DNA of 64,000 nucleotides from Sphingomonas sp. BAUL-RG-20F-R05-02 (GCF_022662305.1 NZ_JAKNQH010000001.1:310001-374000), one strand, 5' to 3'; positions 26,039 to 35,056 are shown, counted from the stretch's first letter. The notes: generated from the letters alone by a model not told the origin. Made by a program: numbers and translations.

Positions 26039-26899
26039 TCAGGTAACGCCAAAGGTCCAGCCTTCCGTGCCGGCGATGGTCGGCGTTAACGGTTCCGGCC
26101 GCCATAACGTCGCTCGACCAGCGTTGACGCGCAGCCACGCCGCCGTCAGCAGCGCATCGGTAGCATGATCGCTGTAGCGGGCGAGCGGCACGTGTGGTCG
26201 TGAACCCATCGTCGCCAGCGCGCTGTCGAGTGCTGCGGCATCGCGCAACTTGCTCAATCCTTTGCGGAGGCCAGCGGCACGCGCCGCGATGGTGGTATAG
26301 ATCTCGACCACCACTGCGCCTGCGTGTGGCACCGGATCGAACGGCCACACGGGTATCGCTGTCCCGAGGTGATGGAGCAGGCGCATGCCGGCGAAGCTGG
26401 CCTTGGCGACCTGCGCCGCGCCGATCGCATCGTAGACGGTGGACGGTTTGCCGCCGCCATTGGCGTTGTACCGCGCCTCGCAACGGCGGAAGTGCAGGAA
26501 ACCGGCCTTGGCCCCATCCGCTGCGCCAAGGTAAAAATGCGTGCCCCGTCGCTGTTCGAGAAACGACGCCGCACCAAGATCGACATCGGCGCTGTGCGCA
26601 TCGACATACCCCCAGAACGCGCGGGCGGTGGCAGGGGTGTCCTCGCCCGGCAGGTACGCGCCGCGCTCCACAAAAGGCGGCGCGAAACTGAAGTCGAAGC
26701 CGACCAGCAGCGGTTCATCCCGCTGCGCCTTCAGCCACGCGAGGATCGCACTGCGGGACCATAGCCCACCGGGTGGTGCGACCAGCACGGGTGCGGCGTC
26801 GCCCGCGTCACACACCGCGAGTGCGATGCCCGGGTGACGCGCACCTTTCGCGCCCGACCAGTCGATCGCGGCGAACCGGGTGAAGCGATCAGGTGCGAT
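26039..26899 (-). CDS. Predicted RNase H-fold (DUF429-like) protein with unclear start codon
   Basis: The region codes for about 260-285 residues. Features are FAAIDWSGAKG near the N-terminus, VGFDFSFAPPF, and YSDHATDALLTAAWLR near the C-terminus. Acidic residues after beta-1 and in the last helix suit an RNase H-like nuclease fold such as DUF429, which is inference. The first standard start, GTG at 26815, would cut off the conserved IDWSG strand. The same frame continues upstream to 26912 without ATG, GTG, TTG or CTG. An ATC at 26897-26899, overlapping the end of rarA by 11 bases, is the best remaining candidate. Start therefore tentative. Confidence 0.7.
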   Translation of the reverse strand: MAPDRFTRFAAIDWSGAKGARHPGIALAVCDAGDAAPVLVAPPGGLWSRSAILAWLKAQRDEPLLVGFDFSFAPPFVERGAYLPGEDTPATARAFWGYVDAHSADVDLGAASFLEQRRGTHFYLGAADGAKAGFLHFRRCEARYNANGGGKPSTVYDAIGAAQVAKASFAGMRLLHHLGTAIPVWPFDPVPHAGAVVVEIYTTIAARAAGLRKGLSKLRDAAALDSALATMGSRPHVPLARYSDHATDALLTAAWLRVNAGRATLWRPEPLTPTIAGTEGWTFGVT

Positions 26900-28208
26900 C
26901 GTCGGCCGCCTTCAGGTCCGCCCACCAAGCCATCCGCTCGGCGATGCGCTTTTCAAGGCCACGATCGGTGGGGACGTAGAAGGTCTGCGGCGCCATCTCT
27001 TCGGGCCAGTAATTGGCGCCGGAATAGCCCGTGTCGGTATCGTGATCGTAAGCGTAACCCTTGCCGTAGCCGATGTCCTTCATCAGCTTCGTCGGCGCGT
27101 TGAGGATGTTCTGCGGCGGCATCAACGAGCCGGTTTCCTTCGCCACACGCCAAGCCGCCTTTTGCGCGGTGTAGGCGGCGTTGGATTTGGGCGCGGTGGC
27201 GCAATACAGACACGCCTGCGCGATGGCGAGTTCGCCTTCGGGGCTGCCGAGGAACTCATAGGCATCCTTGGCGGCGAGGCATACCGCGAGCGCGTTAGAA
27301 TCCGCCAGGCCGATGTCCTCGCTCGCGAATCTGACGATCCGGCGGAGCACGTACAGCGGCTCCTCGCCCGCCGTCAGCATCCGCGCAAGATAGTAAAGCG
27401 CCGCCTGCGGGTCCGACCCGCGCAGCGATTTGTGGAGCGCGGAAATGAGGTTGTAATGCCCCTCGCGGTCCTTGTCATAGACCGCGACGCGGCGTTGCAG
27501 GAATGCGGATAATTCCGCTGCATCAAGCGGTTGCGGCAGATCGACCGAGAACAATGTCTCCGCCTGATTGAGCAGGAAACGTCCGTCCCCGTCGGCGCTT
27601 GCAACGATCGCCTCGCGCGCTTCGGGCGTGAGCGGCAGGGGCCGTTCCTCCAGCGCCTCGCCGCGCGAGAGCAGCAGTTCGAGCGCGGCGGCATCCAGGC
27701 GGCGCAGGATCAGCACCTGCGCGCGGCTGAGCAGTGCGGCGTTGAGTTCGAATGAAGGGTTTTCGGTCGTCGCACCGATCAGGGTGACGGTGCCATCCTC
27801 GACATAGGGCAGGAAACCATCCTGCTGGGCGCGGTTGAAACGGTGGATCTCATCCACAAACAACAATGTGCGCTTGCCAAGTTTTGCATGCTCTTTGGCG
27901 TCGGCAAACGCCCGTTTCAAATCGGCTACGCCGGAAAACACCGCCGAGATTGCCACGAAACGCAAGGCTACCGCATCTGCCAGCAGCCTGGCGATGGTGG
28001 TTTTACCCGTACCGGGCGGTCCCCACAGGATCATGGAAGACAGTCGCCCCGCCGCGACCATTCGGCCGATAGCGCCTTCGGGACCGGTGAGGTGATCCTG
28101 CCCAACGACCTCGGCAAGACGCTGCGGGCGCAAGCGGTCGGCGAGCGGCGCAGTGTCGGGCAGCGCATCTGGGGCGGGGGGATCAAACGCGGCGAAGAGG
28201 TCGGCCAT
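26889..28208 (-). CDS. rarA: Replication-associated recombination protein A (AAA+ ATPase)
   Basis: RarA/MgsA, a clamp-loader-like AAA+ ATPase that acts at stalled replication forks. The 439 residues contain LRPQRLAEVVGQDHL, Walker A WGPPGTGKTT, Walker B LLFVDEIHRFN, the sensor segment LIGATTENPSFELN, and the C-terminal tetramerisation region with VCLAAKDAYEFLGSPEGE and GYAYDHDT. All catalytic motifs are intact. The start at 28208 matches the family (MADLFAAFDPP); the open frame up to 29087 is not coding. It diverges from a PadR gene and is followed by an overlapping RNase H-like gene. Confidence 0.95.
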   Translation of the reverse strand: MADLFAAFDPPAPDALPDTAPLADRLRPQRLAEVVGQDHLTGPEGAIGRMVAAGRLSSMILWGPPGTGKTTIARLLADAVALRFVAISAVFSGVADLKRAFADAKEHAKLGKRTLLFVDEIHRFNRAQQDGFLPYVEDGTVTLIGATTENPSFELNAALLSRAQVLILRRLDAAALELLLSRGEALEERPLPLTPEAREAIVASADGDGRFLLNQAETLFSVDLPQPLDAAELSAFLQRRVAVYDKDREGHYNLISALHKSLRGSDPQAALYYLARMLTAGEEPLYVLRRIVRFASEDIGLADSNALAVCLAAKDAYEFLGSPEGELAIAQACLYCATAPKSNAAYTAQKAAWRVAKETGSLMPPQNILNAPTKLMKDIGYGKGYAYDHDTDTGYSGANYWPEEMAPQTFYVPTDRGLEKRIAERMAWWADLKAADDRT

Positions 28209-28307
28209 CCCCGCCAAATAGGGCCGCGCAGAAAAATTGCACGAGGGGACTTGCGTCGACACTATCAAGATATATCCTCGCTGCATCGTATAATAGAAGG
28301 AAACGAA

Positions 28308-28904
28308 ATGTTTGGATTGAATAAACGCGGTGGGGGGCATGGCCATCACCACCATCATCATCACGGCATCGGCGGCGGCTTCGGCGGTCGCGGTTTTGAG
28401 GGCGGCTGGGGCGAGGGTCGCGGTGGGCCGGGCGGCGGGCGTGCGCGCCGGATGTTCGACGGCGGCGAGTTGAAGCTGGTGCTGCTCAAGCTGATCGCCG
28501 ACGAACCGCGCCATGGTTACGACTTGATCCGCCAAGTCGAGGAACTGACCGGCGGCGCCTACGCGCCCAGCCCGGGCGTGGTGTACCCCACGCTGACGCT
28601 GCTCGACGACATGGGCCTGATCGAAGCGGGCAAGAGCGAGGGCGCCAAGAGACTGTTTACCGTCACTGAAGCGGGCACGGCGAACCTCGCCGAAAACGCG
28701 GAACTGGTCGAGGCGCTGTTCGCGCGGCTGGCGGAAGTCGGCAAGCACAGCGCGCGGAGCGATGGCGGTCCGGTCCGGCGGGCGGTCGGCAACCTGCGCG
28801 CGGCGCTTCAGAACCGTGTGATGCAGGACGATACCGACCCTGAGACGCTGCACCAGATCGCCGCGCTGCTCGACGAAGTGACGCAGAAGATCGAGCGCCT
28901 CTGA
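28308..28904 (+). CDS. PadR-family transcriptional regulator with His/Gly-rich N-terminus
   Basis: DNA-binding regulator of 198 residues. Residues 1-45 are low-complexity, with a run of seven histidines (11-17) and many glycines. A PadR winged helix follows (LKLVLLKLIADEPRHGYDL, YAPSPGVVYPTLTLLDDMGLI) and then a C-terminal helix for dimerisation. The His run may bind metal. ATG 28308 has AGAAGGA upstream, so the longer open frame is ignored. The promoter gap to rarA has the palindrome GATATATC (28269-28276) and TATAAT (28289-28294), possibly an autoregulatory site. A DUF2218 gene follows in the same direction. Confidence 0.88.
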   Translation: MFGLNKRGGGHGHHHHHHHGIGGGFGGRGFEGGWGEGRGGPGGGRARRMFDGGELKLVLLKLIADEPRHGYDLIRQVEELTGGAYAPSPGVVYPTLTLLDDMGLIEAGKSEGAKRLFTVTEAGTANLAENAELVEALFARLAEVGKHSARSDGGPVRRAVGNLRAALQNRVMQDDTDPETLHQIAALLDEVTQKIERL

Positions 28905-28986
28905 CATGACCCGGTTGCAGCTGCTGCGGAAGCGGCTTTCGATCGATACGCCGGCGCCGCATGCGCCGGCGGGAAAGGACAAAGAC

Positions 28987-29307
28987 ATGACCATCAGTGC
29001 AACCGCGACGGTGCCGACCGACAGCGCGAGCAAATACCTCCAGCAGGTGTGCAAACATTGGCAGCACAATCTTGCGGTGGAGTTCACGCCCGATCACGGC
29101 ACGATCGTCTTCCCCAAGGATGCGCGCGGCGCGGACTGGCCGGCCGACGGGCTGGTGACGTTCGACGCCGGCGCGTCCGCGCTGGAGGTGCGGATCGACG
29201 CCAGTTCGGACGGTCAGCTCGAAGGGCTGAAGGGGGCGGTCGCACGCCATATCGATCGCTTCGCCTTCCGCGAGGCGCCGCTGGCGTTCGACTGGAAGGC
29301 CGCATAG
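28987..29307 (+). CDS. DUF2218 family protein
   Basis: A 106-residue soluble protein with the DUF2218 pattern: SKYLQQVCKHWQHN near the N-terminus, HGTIVFPKDARG, and the closing HIDRFAFREAPLAFDW. Function is unknown; members often sit beside metal- or siderophore-related genes. ATG 28987 follows AAAGGA and gives the usual family start. An in-frame ATG at 28906, two bases after the PadR stop, would add 27 residues. The gene is probably cotranscribed with the PadR regulator, whose target it may be. Confidence 0.85.
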   Translation: MTISATATVPTDSASKYLQQVCKHWQHNLAVEFTPDHGTIVFPKDARGADWPADGLVTFDAGASALEVRIDASSDGQLEGLKGAVARHIDRFAFREAPLAFDWKAA

Positions 29308-29374
29308 CCGCGGCCGGGGTGACTGGCAGCCGGCCTGACGCCTCCCTATATCCGGCGGCGAAAGGATCTCTCCC

Positions 29375-29821
29375 ATGGCCTATGCGAAGACCGACGCCGC
29401 CATCGCGGCGCTCACCCCCGAACAGTTCCGCGTGACGCAGCAGTCCGGCACCGAACGCCCCGGCACCGGCCCGCTGCTCTATAACAAGGAGCCGGGGATT
29501 TATGTCGACATCGTGTCGGGCGAGCCGCTGTTTGCTTCGTCCGATAAGTTCGAATCCGGGTGTGGCTGGCCGAGCTTCACCAAGCCGATCGAGCCGGCGA
29601 ATGTCGCGGAACTGCGCGACGTGACGCATGGCATGGTTCGTACCGAAGTAAGGTCGCAGCATGGCGACAGCCATCTTGGTCACGTGTTCGACGACGGCCC
29701 GCGCGATCGCGGTGGGCTGCGCTACTGCATCAACTCGGCGTCGCTGCGCTTCGTCCACCGCGATGACATGGAGGCAGAGGGCTACGGCGACTATCTGCCG
29801 CAGGTCGAAGAGGTGGCGTGA
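29375..29821 (+). CDS. msrB: Peptide-methionine (R)-S-oxide reductase, zinc-free type
   Basis: Repairs R-methionine sulfoxide in proteins with thioredoxin as reductant. The 148 residues include [10 protein letters not shown], the catalytic cysteine in LRYCINS (C118) and a resolving cysteine in ESGCGWPSF (C63). The two CxxC zinc pairs of many MsrB proteins are replaced (VDIVSGEP and RSQHGDS), so this belongs to the metal-free form. ATG 29375 is preceded by a purine-rich AAAGGATC site. A strong terminator follows. Confidence 0.94.
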   Translation: MAYAKTDAAIAALTPEQFRVTQQSGTERPGTGPLLYNKEPGIYVDIVSGEPLFASSDKFESGCGWPSFTKPIEPANVAELRDVTHGMVRTEVRSQHGDSHLGHVFDDGPRDRGGLRYCINSASLRFVHRDDMEAEGYGDYLPQVEEVA

Positions 29822-29842
29822 GCCGTTTGCCGATCTGATACG

Positions 29843-29868
29843 AAGGGCCGCGTTTCGCGGCCCTTTTT
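29843..29868 (+). terminator. Rho-independent terminator after msrB
   Basis: Stem AAGGGCCGCG / CGCGGCCCTT with a 3-base loop and a following T-run (CCCTTTTTG), about 20 bases after the msrB stop. Confidence 0.92.
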
Positions 29869-29922
29869 GTGTGCAGAGCCGTGGTCCGCCAACGGCCAAG
29901 GTTGGGGCCAGGGACCGGGCTG

Positions 29923-30795
29923 TTAGTCCGTCGCCTTGCCATTCTGTTCCAGCAGCAGCTTGGCGATGCCCGACCAGTCCTGCTCACCCATGCCGGCATC
30001 GATCGCCTCGCCCATCCGGCCGCGTACGGTGTCCAGCATCGGCAGGCGCTTGCCCGCCTTTTCCGCCGCTTCGGTGGCGAGCCGCAGATCCTTCAGGCCG
30101 AGCTTCATGCGGAAGCCCGGCTCGTAGTCGCCGCTTGCGATCTTGGCGCTGTAGGTCTGATAGATGCGGCCGGGGAACAGCGTGCCGAGCATCAGTTCGA
30201 AGAATGCGTCCGGCGTGACACCATTGTCGCCTGTCAGCACCAGCGCCTCGGCCATCGCCTCGATCGCGAAGGTAATCATCATGTTGCCGGCGATCTTGGC
30301 GGCGTTGGCCTGATGCGGTTCGTTGCCGAGCGTCCAGATCTTCTGCGTCATCGCCTCGAACGCCGGGCGCGCCGTCTCGATCGCGGCGGCGTCACCCGCC
30401 ACCACCATGTTGAGCGCGCCCGCTGCCGCCGCATCGGGTCGCCCGAACACGGGCGCGGAGAGATAGCCCAGGTCCGCCGCCGCATGCGCCGCCGCCAGTT
30501 CATCCGCAAACGCGACCGATATCGTCGCGGTGACCGCATGGATCAGCCCGGCGCGGGCATGGTCGAGCAGGCCGGCATCGAGGATCACGCTGCGGATCGC
30601 GGCATCGTCGGCCAACATGGTCAGCACCAGTTCGGCCTGGAAGATTTCGGCTGGCGTATCGACCATGCGCGCGCCGGCGATCGGTCTGCCACCGTCGCCC
30701 GAGCGGTTCCAGATCGTCACGTCATGGCCGGCGTGTACGAGATTGTCCGCCATGCCGCGCCCCATCGCGCCCAGTCCGATCAAACCTACCTGCAT
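29923..30795 (-). CDS. NAD(P)-dependent oxidoreductase, 3-hydroxyisobutyrate dehydrogenase family
   Basis: Beta-hydroxyacid dehydrogenase of 290 residues. It has an N-terminal Rossmann motif GLIGLGAMGRGMADNL, the asparagine-arginine IWNRS after beta-2, and the catalytic lysine in QANAAKIAGNMM, in the position of the family lysine. The C-terminal part is the usual helical dimerisation domain. Candidates are tartronate semialdehyde, succinic semialdehyde (GHB-type) or 3-hydroxyisobutyrate reductases; the sequence does not decide. ATG 30795 is 7 bases from GAGGA. It is 13 bases downstream of dadA, so the two probably form an operon in amino-acid or hydroxyacid breakdown. Confidence 0.88.
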   Translation of the reverse strand: MQVGLIGLGAMGRGMADNLVHAGHDVTIWNRSGDGGRPIAGARMVDTPAEIFQAELVLTMLADDAAIRSVILDAGLLDHARAGLIHAVTATISVAFADELAAAHAAADLGYLSAPVFGRPDAAAAGALNMVVAGDAAAIETARPAFEAMTQKIWTLGNEPHQANAAKIAGNMMITFAIEAMAEALVLTGDNGVTPDAFFELMLGTLFPGRIYQTYSAKIASGDYEPGFRMKLGLKDLRLATEAAEKAGKRLPMLDTVRGRMGEAIDAGMGEQDWSGIAKLLLEQNGKATD

Positions 30796-30808
30796 CGTCA
30801 TATCCTCG

Positions 30809-32059
30809 TCAGTAGCGGTCGAGCGAGAGATCGCCCGTTTCGATTTCAGGGGTGCGGCCGGAGATGAGATCGGCGATGACCTGCCCCGATCCGCACGCCA
30901 TCGTCCACCCAAGCGTGCCGTGCCCGGTGTTGAGGAACAGGTTGTGCAGGCGCGTCTTGCCGATCACCGGGACGCTATCCGGCGTCATCGGGCGAAGGCC
31001 CGACCAGTAGCTCGCCCGCGCCAGATCGCCTGCACCGGGGAACAGCCCGCCGACCGAATGTTCGAGCGTGGCGCGGCGCGCTTCGGGCAGGTGATTGTTG
31101 AAACCCGAAATCTCCGCCATCCCGCCGACGCGGATGCGGTCGCCGAGCCGGGTGATCGCCACCTTGTAGCTTTCGTCCAGCAAGGTCGAGACCGGGGCGC
31201 GGTTCGCCTGTGTGATCGGCACGGTAATCGAATAGCCCTTCACCGGGTACACCGGCAGCCGCAGCCCGAGCGGCTGAACCAGCCGCGGCGAATAGCTGCC
31301 CATCGCGACCAGATACGCATCGCCGGTAACGCGACCGCGATCGGTGAGGACACCGGTGATGCGCCCACCCTCGACATCAAGCCGCTCGATCGTGCGACCG
31401 TAGTCGAACGTCACCCCCGCCGCCGCCGCCAGGTCGGCAAGCGCGTTGGTGAACTTGAAACAGTCGCCAGTCTCGTCGTGCGGCAGGCGCAGGCCGCCCG
31501 CGATCGGCACGTCACTGTTGGCGAGGCCGGGTTCGGCGGCGATGCAACCGGCACGGTCGAGCAGCTCGAACGGCACGCCGCCTTCCTGCAAGACCGCGAT
31601 ATCCTTGGCGGTGCCGTCGAGTTGTTTGGCCTCGCGAAACAGTTGCAGCGTACCCTGCATCCGCTCGTCGTAGTGGATGCCGGTGAATTGTCGCAGCGCA
31701 TCTAGCCGGTCGCGGCTGTATTCCGCCACCCGCACCATTCGCGCCTTGTTGATAGCATAGCGTTCTGCGGTGCAGTTACGCAGCATCGCATACAGCCATC
31801 GCAGCATTGCGACATCCGGCTGCGGCCGCAGGATGAGCGGCGCGTGCCGCATCATCAGCCACTTCACCGCCTTTTGCGGGATGCCGGGCGCCGCCCAGGG
31901 CGAGGCATAGCCCGGCGAAATCTCGCCCGCATTGGCGAAGCTCGTCTCCAGCGCCGGCCCCGCCTGCCGGTCGATGACCACCACCTCATGCCCGGCCTGC
32001 GCCAGATACCAAGCGGAGGTGACGCCGATCACACCGCTGCCGAGGACGACCACTTTCAT
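30809..32059 (-). CDS. dadA: D-amino acid dehydrogenase
   Basis: FAD-dependent oxidase-type enzyme at the inner membrane that deaminates D-amino acids (D-alanine first) and feeds electrons to quinone. The 416 residues begin with the FAD motif [18 protein letters not shown]. They contain the family signatures [21 protein letters not shown], the mid-protein PVYPVKGYS, and near the end [14 protein letters not shown] and [20 protein letters not shown] (with breaks at family positions). Length is typical of DadA. It is not accompanied by an alanine racemase here. Confidence 0.94.
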   Translation of the reverse strand: MKVVVLGSGVIGVTSAWYLAQAGHEVVVIDRQAGPALETSFANAGEISPGYASPWAAPGIPQKAVKWLMMRHAPLILRPQPDVAMLRWLYAMLRNCTAERYAINKARMVRVAEYSRDRLDALRQFTGIHYDERMQGTLQLFREAKQLDGTAKDIAVLQEGGVPFELLDRAGCIAAEPGLANSDVPIAGGLRLPHDETGDCFKFTNALADLAAAAGVTFDYGRTIERLDVEGGRITGVLTDRGRVTGDAYLVAMGSYSPRLVQPLGLRLPVYPVKGYSITVPITQANRAPVSTLLDESYKVAITRLGDRIRVGGMAEISGFNNHLPEARRATLEHSVGGLFPGAGDLARASYWSGLRPMTPDSVPVIGKTRLHNLFLNTGHGTLGWTMACGSGQVIADLISGRTPEIETGDLSLDRY

Positions 32060-32355
32060 TCTTCACTCTCCAGGTGCGCGGCCGTTCCATCGTGCAGCAA
32101 ACGAGCGGCGCGCGCGGTCAGATCGCCGAGCGCTGCCGGTTTGGTCAACACTTTCACCGTCATAGCCGACATCTTGATGGTTCAACACGGCATTCTCGCG
32201 GTTCAAGTGTTCCTCATGACATATCTGGCGAGCGGGGCTTGGCCGTGCATGTCGCCGCAATATCAACGACGCGCCACCGCGTGAACGGGCCGCCCATCCT
32301 CCGGATGACCACGTCCGTTCCAAAGCGTCGATGCGGAAGCATTCATGCTGCCCCA
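32060..32355. other. Intergenic stretch between dadA and the UdgX gene
   Basis: Roughly 300 bases hold no convincing gene. A weak minus-strand open frame (32063-32359) has no family features and unusual composition. A promoter for dadA must lie here, but I see no clear regulator site, riboswitch or repeat. Confidence 0.5.
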
Positions 32356-33732
32356 TCAAACATGGGTCGCAGCCGTTTTCAGATCATCGACGAAGCGCGC
32401 ATATTCCTCCGCCTTGGCAGCCGGATCGGGCAGACGCAGCAGGAAGCTCGGGTGGACGGTGATCCAGCCAGCACCGCCGCCGGGCAGGTCGATCAGGCGG
32501 CTACGCTCACGGCTGATCGTCACCGCTTTGCCGAGCAGCGAGCGGGCGGCGGTGGCGCCGAGTGCGACGGTCAGCTTCGGGCGGACGATCGCGCGTTCCT
32601 GCTCGATCCACCAGCGGCACGCGGTAATCTCGCCGGTGTCGGGCTTGGCGTGGATGCGGCGTTTGCCGCGCTGCTCGAACTTGAAATGCTTGACCGCGTT
32701 GGTGACGTAGACGGTGCTGCGCTCCACCCCGGCTTCCGCCATCGCTCGGTCGAACAATTGCCCGGCGGGGCCGACGAACGGGTGGCCGGCAAGATCCTCC
32801 TGATCGCCGGGTTGTTCGCCGACGAACATCATCGCCGCGTCGATCGGGCCTTCGCCGAAAACGGTCTGCGTGGCTTGTTCGTGCAGGGAACACCGCGTGC
32901 AGCTCATCGCCTCCTCCCGCAAAGCAGCCCAGGCCGCGTCGATATTGCCGCCCGGTTTCGCCTGTGCTGTCGCCACCATACCCGCCTCCCTCGCCTGCGC
33001 GCCCGCGATCATCTGCGGCACCAGTGCCGTCTCGGGCATGTTCTTCCAGTATTTGCGCGGCATCTCCTTCAGCATCGCGCCGACCTTGAGCCGCGCGGGA
33101 TTGAAGATCGCGGCGTAATAGCTGTGCCACATCTGTTCGACCGGATCGCCGTCGGGCGCATCCGCCTGAGTCGCGCCCGGACCTTCGGTGAGCACCGTGC
33201 CGTCCCAGTGGATCGACACTTCGGGGGTGAGGATCGACCAATGCATCGCCGCGAACCGGTCCATGAAGAACCCGGCATTGGCGCGCACGATGTGGAACTC
33301 CGGCTCGAACCACGCGACGAACCGCGGCGTGCCCTCGTCATCCATTTCGCGGAAGCGCAGGAACGCGCGCATCTTGTGGATATCGCGGCGCACCGTGCGG
33401 GCGAGCCCCTCAATACGCCGCACCAGCGGATCGGCGGCGTCGTCGATCAGGCTCGGCCGCTCACGCATCCGCACCAGCAACGTGTGGAGCAGCGCGAATC
33501 GCTCACGGTCGGTGTGGAGGATCGCCTTTTTGGCGAGATCTACGAACGCGCGCGGCACGCTGAACCCGGCGGCGGGGGCCGGGGGCGGGGGTGTGCTGCC
33601 GAACAACTCGCCCGGGTCCGCGCCGACCCGCCAGACGATGCGATCGGGCGGGATGCCATCCAGCACCGCCGCGCGCACGCCATCGCGCCAGCCGTCGAAA
33701 TCATCCTCGCTGTCGAGCGTAACGGTGCGCAT
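32356..33732 (-). CDS. UdgX-family uracil-DNA-binding/glycosylase protein with N-terminal DUF4130 domain
   Basis: DNA repair protein of 458 residues. Residues about 1-250 form the DUF4130-type domain (LDSEDDFDGWRDGVRAAVL; MRAFLRFREM). Residues about 265-458 form a family-4-like uracil-DNA glycosylase: iron-sulfur cysteines from C278/C281, GEQPGDQEDLAGHPFVG, and the UdgX hallmark loop KRRIH (H361), where the histidine forms a covalent link to the abasic sugar in known UdgX enzymes. ATG 33732 is used; a GTG at 33744 overlaps the upstream stop. Always-paired radical SAM partner lies directly upstream, and both sit behind a LexA box. Confidence 0.92.
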   Translation of the reverse strand: MRTVTLDSEDDFDGWRDGVRAAVLDGIPPDRIVWRVGADPGELFGSTPPPPAPAAGFSVPRAFVDLAKKAILHTDRERFALLHTLLVRMRERPSLIDDAADPLVRRIEGLARTVRRDIHKMRAFLRFREMDDEGTPRFVAWFEPEFHIVRANAGFFMDRFAAMHWSILTPEVSIHWDGTVLTEGPGATQADAPDGDPVEQMWHSYYAAIFNPARLKVGAMLKEMPRKYWKNMPETALVPQMIAGAQAREAGMVATAQAKPGGNIDAAWAALREEAMSCTRCSLHEQATQTVFGEGPIDAAMMFVGEQPGDQEDLAGHPFVGPAGQLFDRAMAEAGVERSTVYVTNAVKHFKFEQRGKRRIHAKPDTGEITACRWWIEQERAIVRPKLTVALGATAARSLLGKAVTISRERSRLIDLPGGGAGWITVHPSFLLRLPDPAAKAEEYARFVDDLKTAATHV

Positions 33733-33740
33733 CGCGTCCG

Positions 33741-34982
33741 TCACGCGAACAATTCCATCTGCTTGGCCGCCGGTTTGGGGAGCGGCAGATCGGCCTGGTC
33801 GGACAACGCGATCGGCCGCCAGTCGCTCGCCACCAGAAACGGGCGAACCTTGCTGATCGAGGAGGTCAGCCGCCCAATATCCGCGAGCGACAGCGTGCGC
33901 CCGCGTCGCGCGGCGAGGATCTTGTCGACCGCGCGCGTGCCGAGGCCGGGCACGCGCAGCAGCATTTCGCGCGGTGCCTTGTTGACGTCGACCGGGAAGC
34001 AGCCGCGAAACTTGAGCGCCCACGCAAGCTTCGGATCGATATCGAGCCGCATCATGCCGTTGTCGTCCGCCGCCGCCGCGACCTCGCCGGGCTGGTATTC
34101 GTAAAATCGCATTAACCAGTCGGATTGATACAGCCGATGTTCGCGCATCAGTGGGGGGCGTTGCAGCGGCAGCACCGCGCTGGCGTCCGGGATCGGCGAG
34201 AAGGCGGAGTAATATACCCGCTTGAGATTGAACGACCCGTAGAGATTGGCCGCACGCGAGACGATGTCGCGATCGGTCGCGGCATCCGCGCCGACGATCA
34301 TCTGCGTGGACTGCCCGGCGGGAGCGAAGCGCGGCGCGGACTTGTAATGCTTCTTCGCATCGGCGGTATCGATAATGGCATCCGACATGCCCGCCATCGC
34401 GCCTTCGATACTCTCCTGCGTCTTTTCGGGGGCGAGCCGCTTGAGACCACTCGCGGTCGGCAGTTCGACGTTGATCGAGATACGGTCGGCAAACATACCC
34501 GCCTGATGGATCAGCTCGGGATCGGCATCCGGGATCGTCTTGAGGTGGATATAGCCCCGAAAGTCGTGATCTTCCCGCAGGCTCCGCGCGACCTCGACGA
34601 TCTGCTCCATCGTATAATTTGATGAGCCGATAATGCCGGAGGATAGGAACAGCCCCTCGATATAATTGCGCCGGTAGAAGGAGAGGGTGAGGCGCACCAC
34701 CTCCTCGGCGGTGAAGCGCGCGCGGCGGACGTTGCTGCTCTTGCGGTTGATGCAATAATGGCAGTCGAAGATGCAGCTGTTGGTCAGCAGGATCTTGAGC
34801 AGGCTGATGCAGCGTCCGTCCGGCGCATAGGCGTGGCAAATGCCCATGCCGGCATCGGTCGAGCCGATCCCCTTGCCATCGCGCGACGAGCGTTTGACCG
34901 TGCCGGAAGAGGCGCAGCTCGCATCATATTTTGCAGCGTCGGCAAGAATCTCGAGCTTCGCGCGGGTATCGAGCTGGGCCAT
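33741..34982 (-). CDS. Putative DNA modification/repair radical SAM protein
   Basis: Radical SAM enzyme of 413 residues with the 4Fe-4S motif C70-x3-C74-x2-C77 (CIFDCHYC). A helix-hairpin-helix near the C-terminus (PREMLLRVPGLGTRAVDKI) is suited to binding DNA, and the protein ends KQMELFA. This family is regularly encoded beside UdgX-DUF4130 proteins and is thought to act in DNA repair or modification; the reaction is unknown. The start codon lies only two bases from a LexA-type box and has no ribosome-binding site, so the message may be leaderless. Coupled to the udgX gene. Confidence 0.9.
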   Translation of the reverse strand: MAQLDTRAKLEILADAAKYDASCASSGTVKRSSRDGKGIGSTDAGMGICHAYAPDGRCISLLKILLTNSCIFDCHYCINRKSSNVRRARFTAEEVVRLTLSFYRRNYIEGLFLSSGIIGSSNYTMEQIVEVARSLREDHDFRGYIHLKTIPDADPELIHQAGMFADRISINVELPTASGLKRLAPEKTQESIEGAMAGMSDAIIDTADAKKHYKSAPRFAPAGQSTQMIVGADAATDRDIVSRAANLYGSFNLKRVYYSAFSPIPDASAVLPLQRPPLMREHRLYQSDWLMRFYEYQPGEVAAAADDNGMMRLDIDPKLAWALKFRGCFPVDVNKAPREMLLRVPGLGTRAVDKILAARRGRTLSLADIGRLTSSISKVRPFLVASDWRPIALSDQADLPLPKPAAKQMELFA

Positions 34983-34984
34983 AC

Positions 34985-34999
34985 GTTCGATATATGTTC
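34985..34999 (-). promoter_or_regulatory. LexA (SOS) box of the radical SAM-UdgX operon
   Basis: GTTC-GATATAT-GTTC is an exact match to the alphaproteobacterial LexA operator GTTC-N7-GTTC. It sits two bases upstream of the radical SAM gene start, where LexA binding would block the promoter (the AT-rich spacer could be part of the -10). SOS induction of the pair is inferred. Confidence 0.85.
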
Positions 35000-35056
35000 T
35001 TTATTGTTGGATGTCGAGCGATCAACGCATCAACATCAACAATGGCTACCACACGA

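Noticed and set aside
28209..29087. N-terminal extension of rarA antisense to the PadR and DUF2218 genes
   Set aside because: RarA starts at 28208 by family comparison; the extension overlaps two well-supported plus-strand genes.
29375..29821. MsrB as inactive because zinc cysteines are missing
   Set aside because: The catalytic C118 and the resolving C63 are both present; zinc-free MsrB enzymes of this form are known to be active.
32063..32359. Minus-strand open frame upstream of dadA
   Set aside because: No recognisable domain, no good ribosome-binding site, and atypical composition; treated as intergenic.
33745..34839. Extension of the UdgX frame through the radical SAM gene
   Set aside because: It is in a different frame from the real radical SAM gene and encodes an Arg-rich shadow; UdgX has its own start at 33732.
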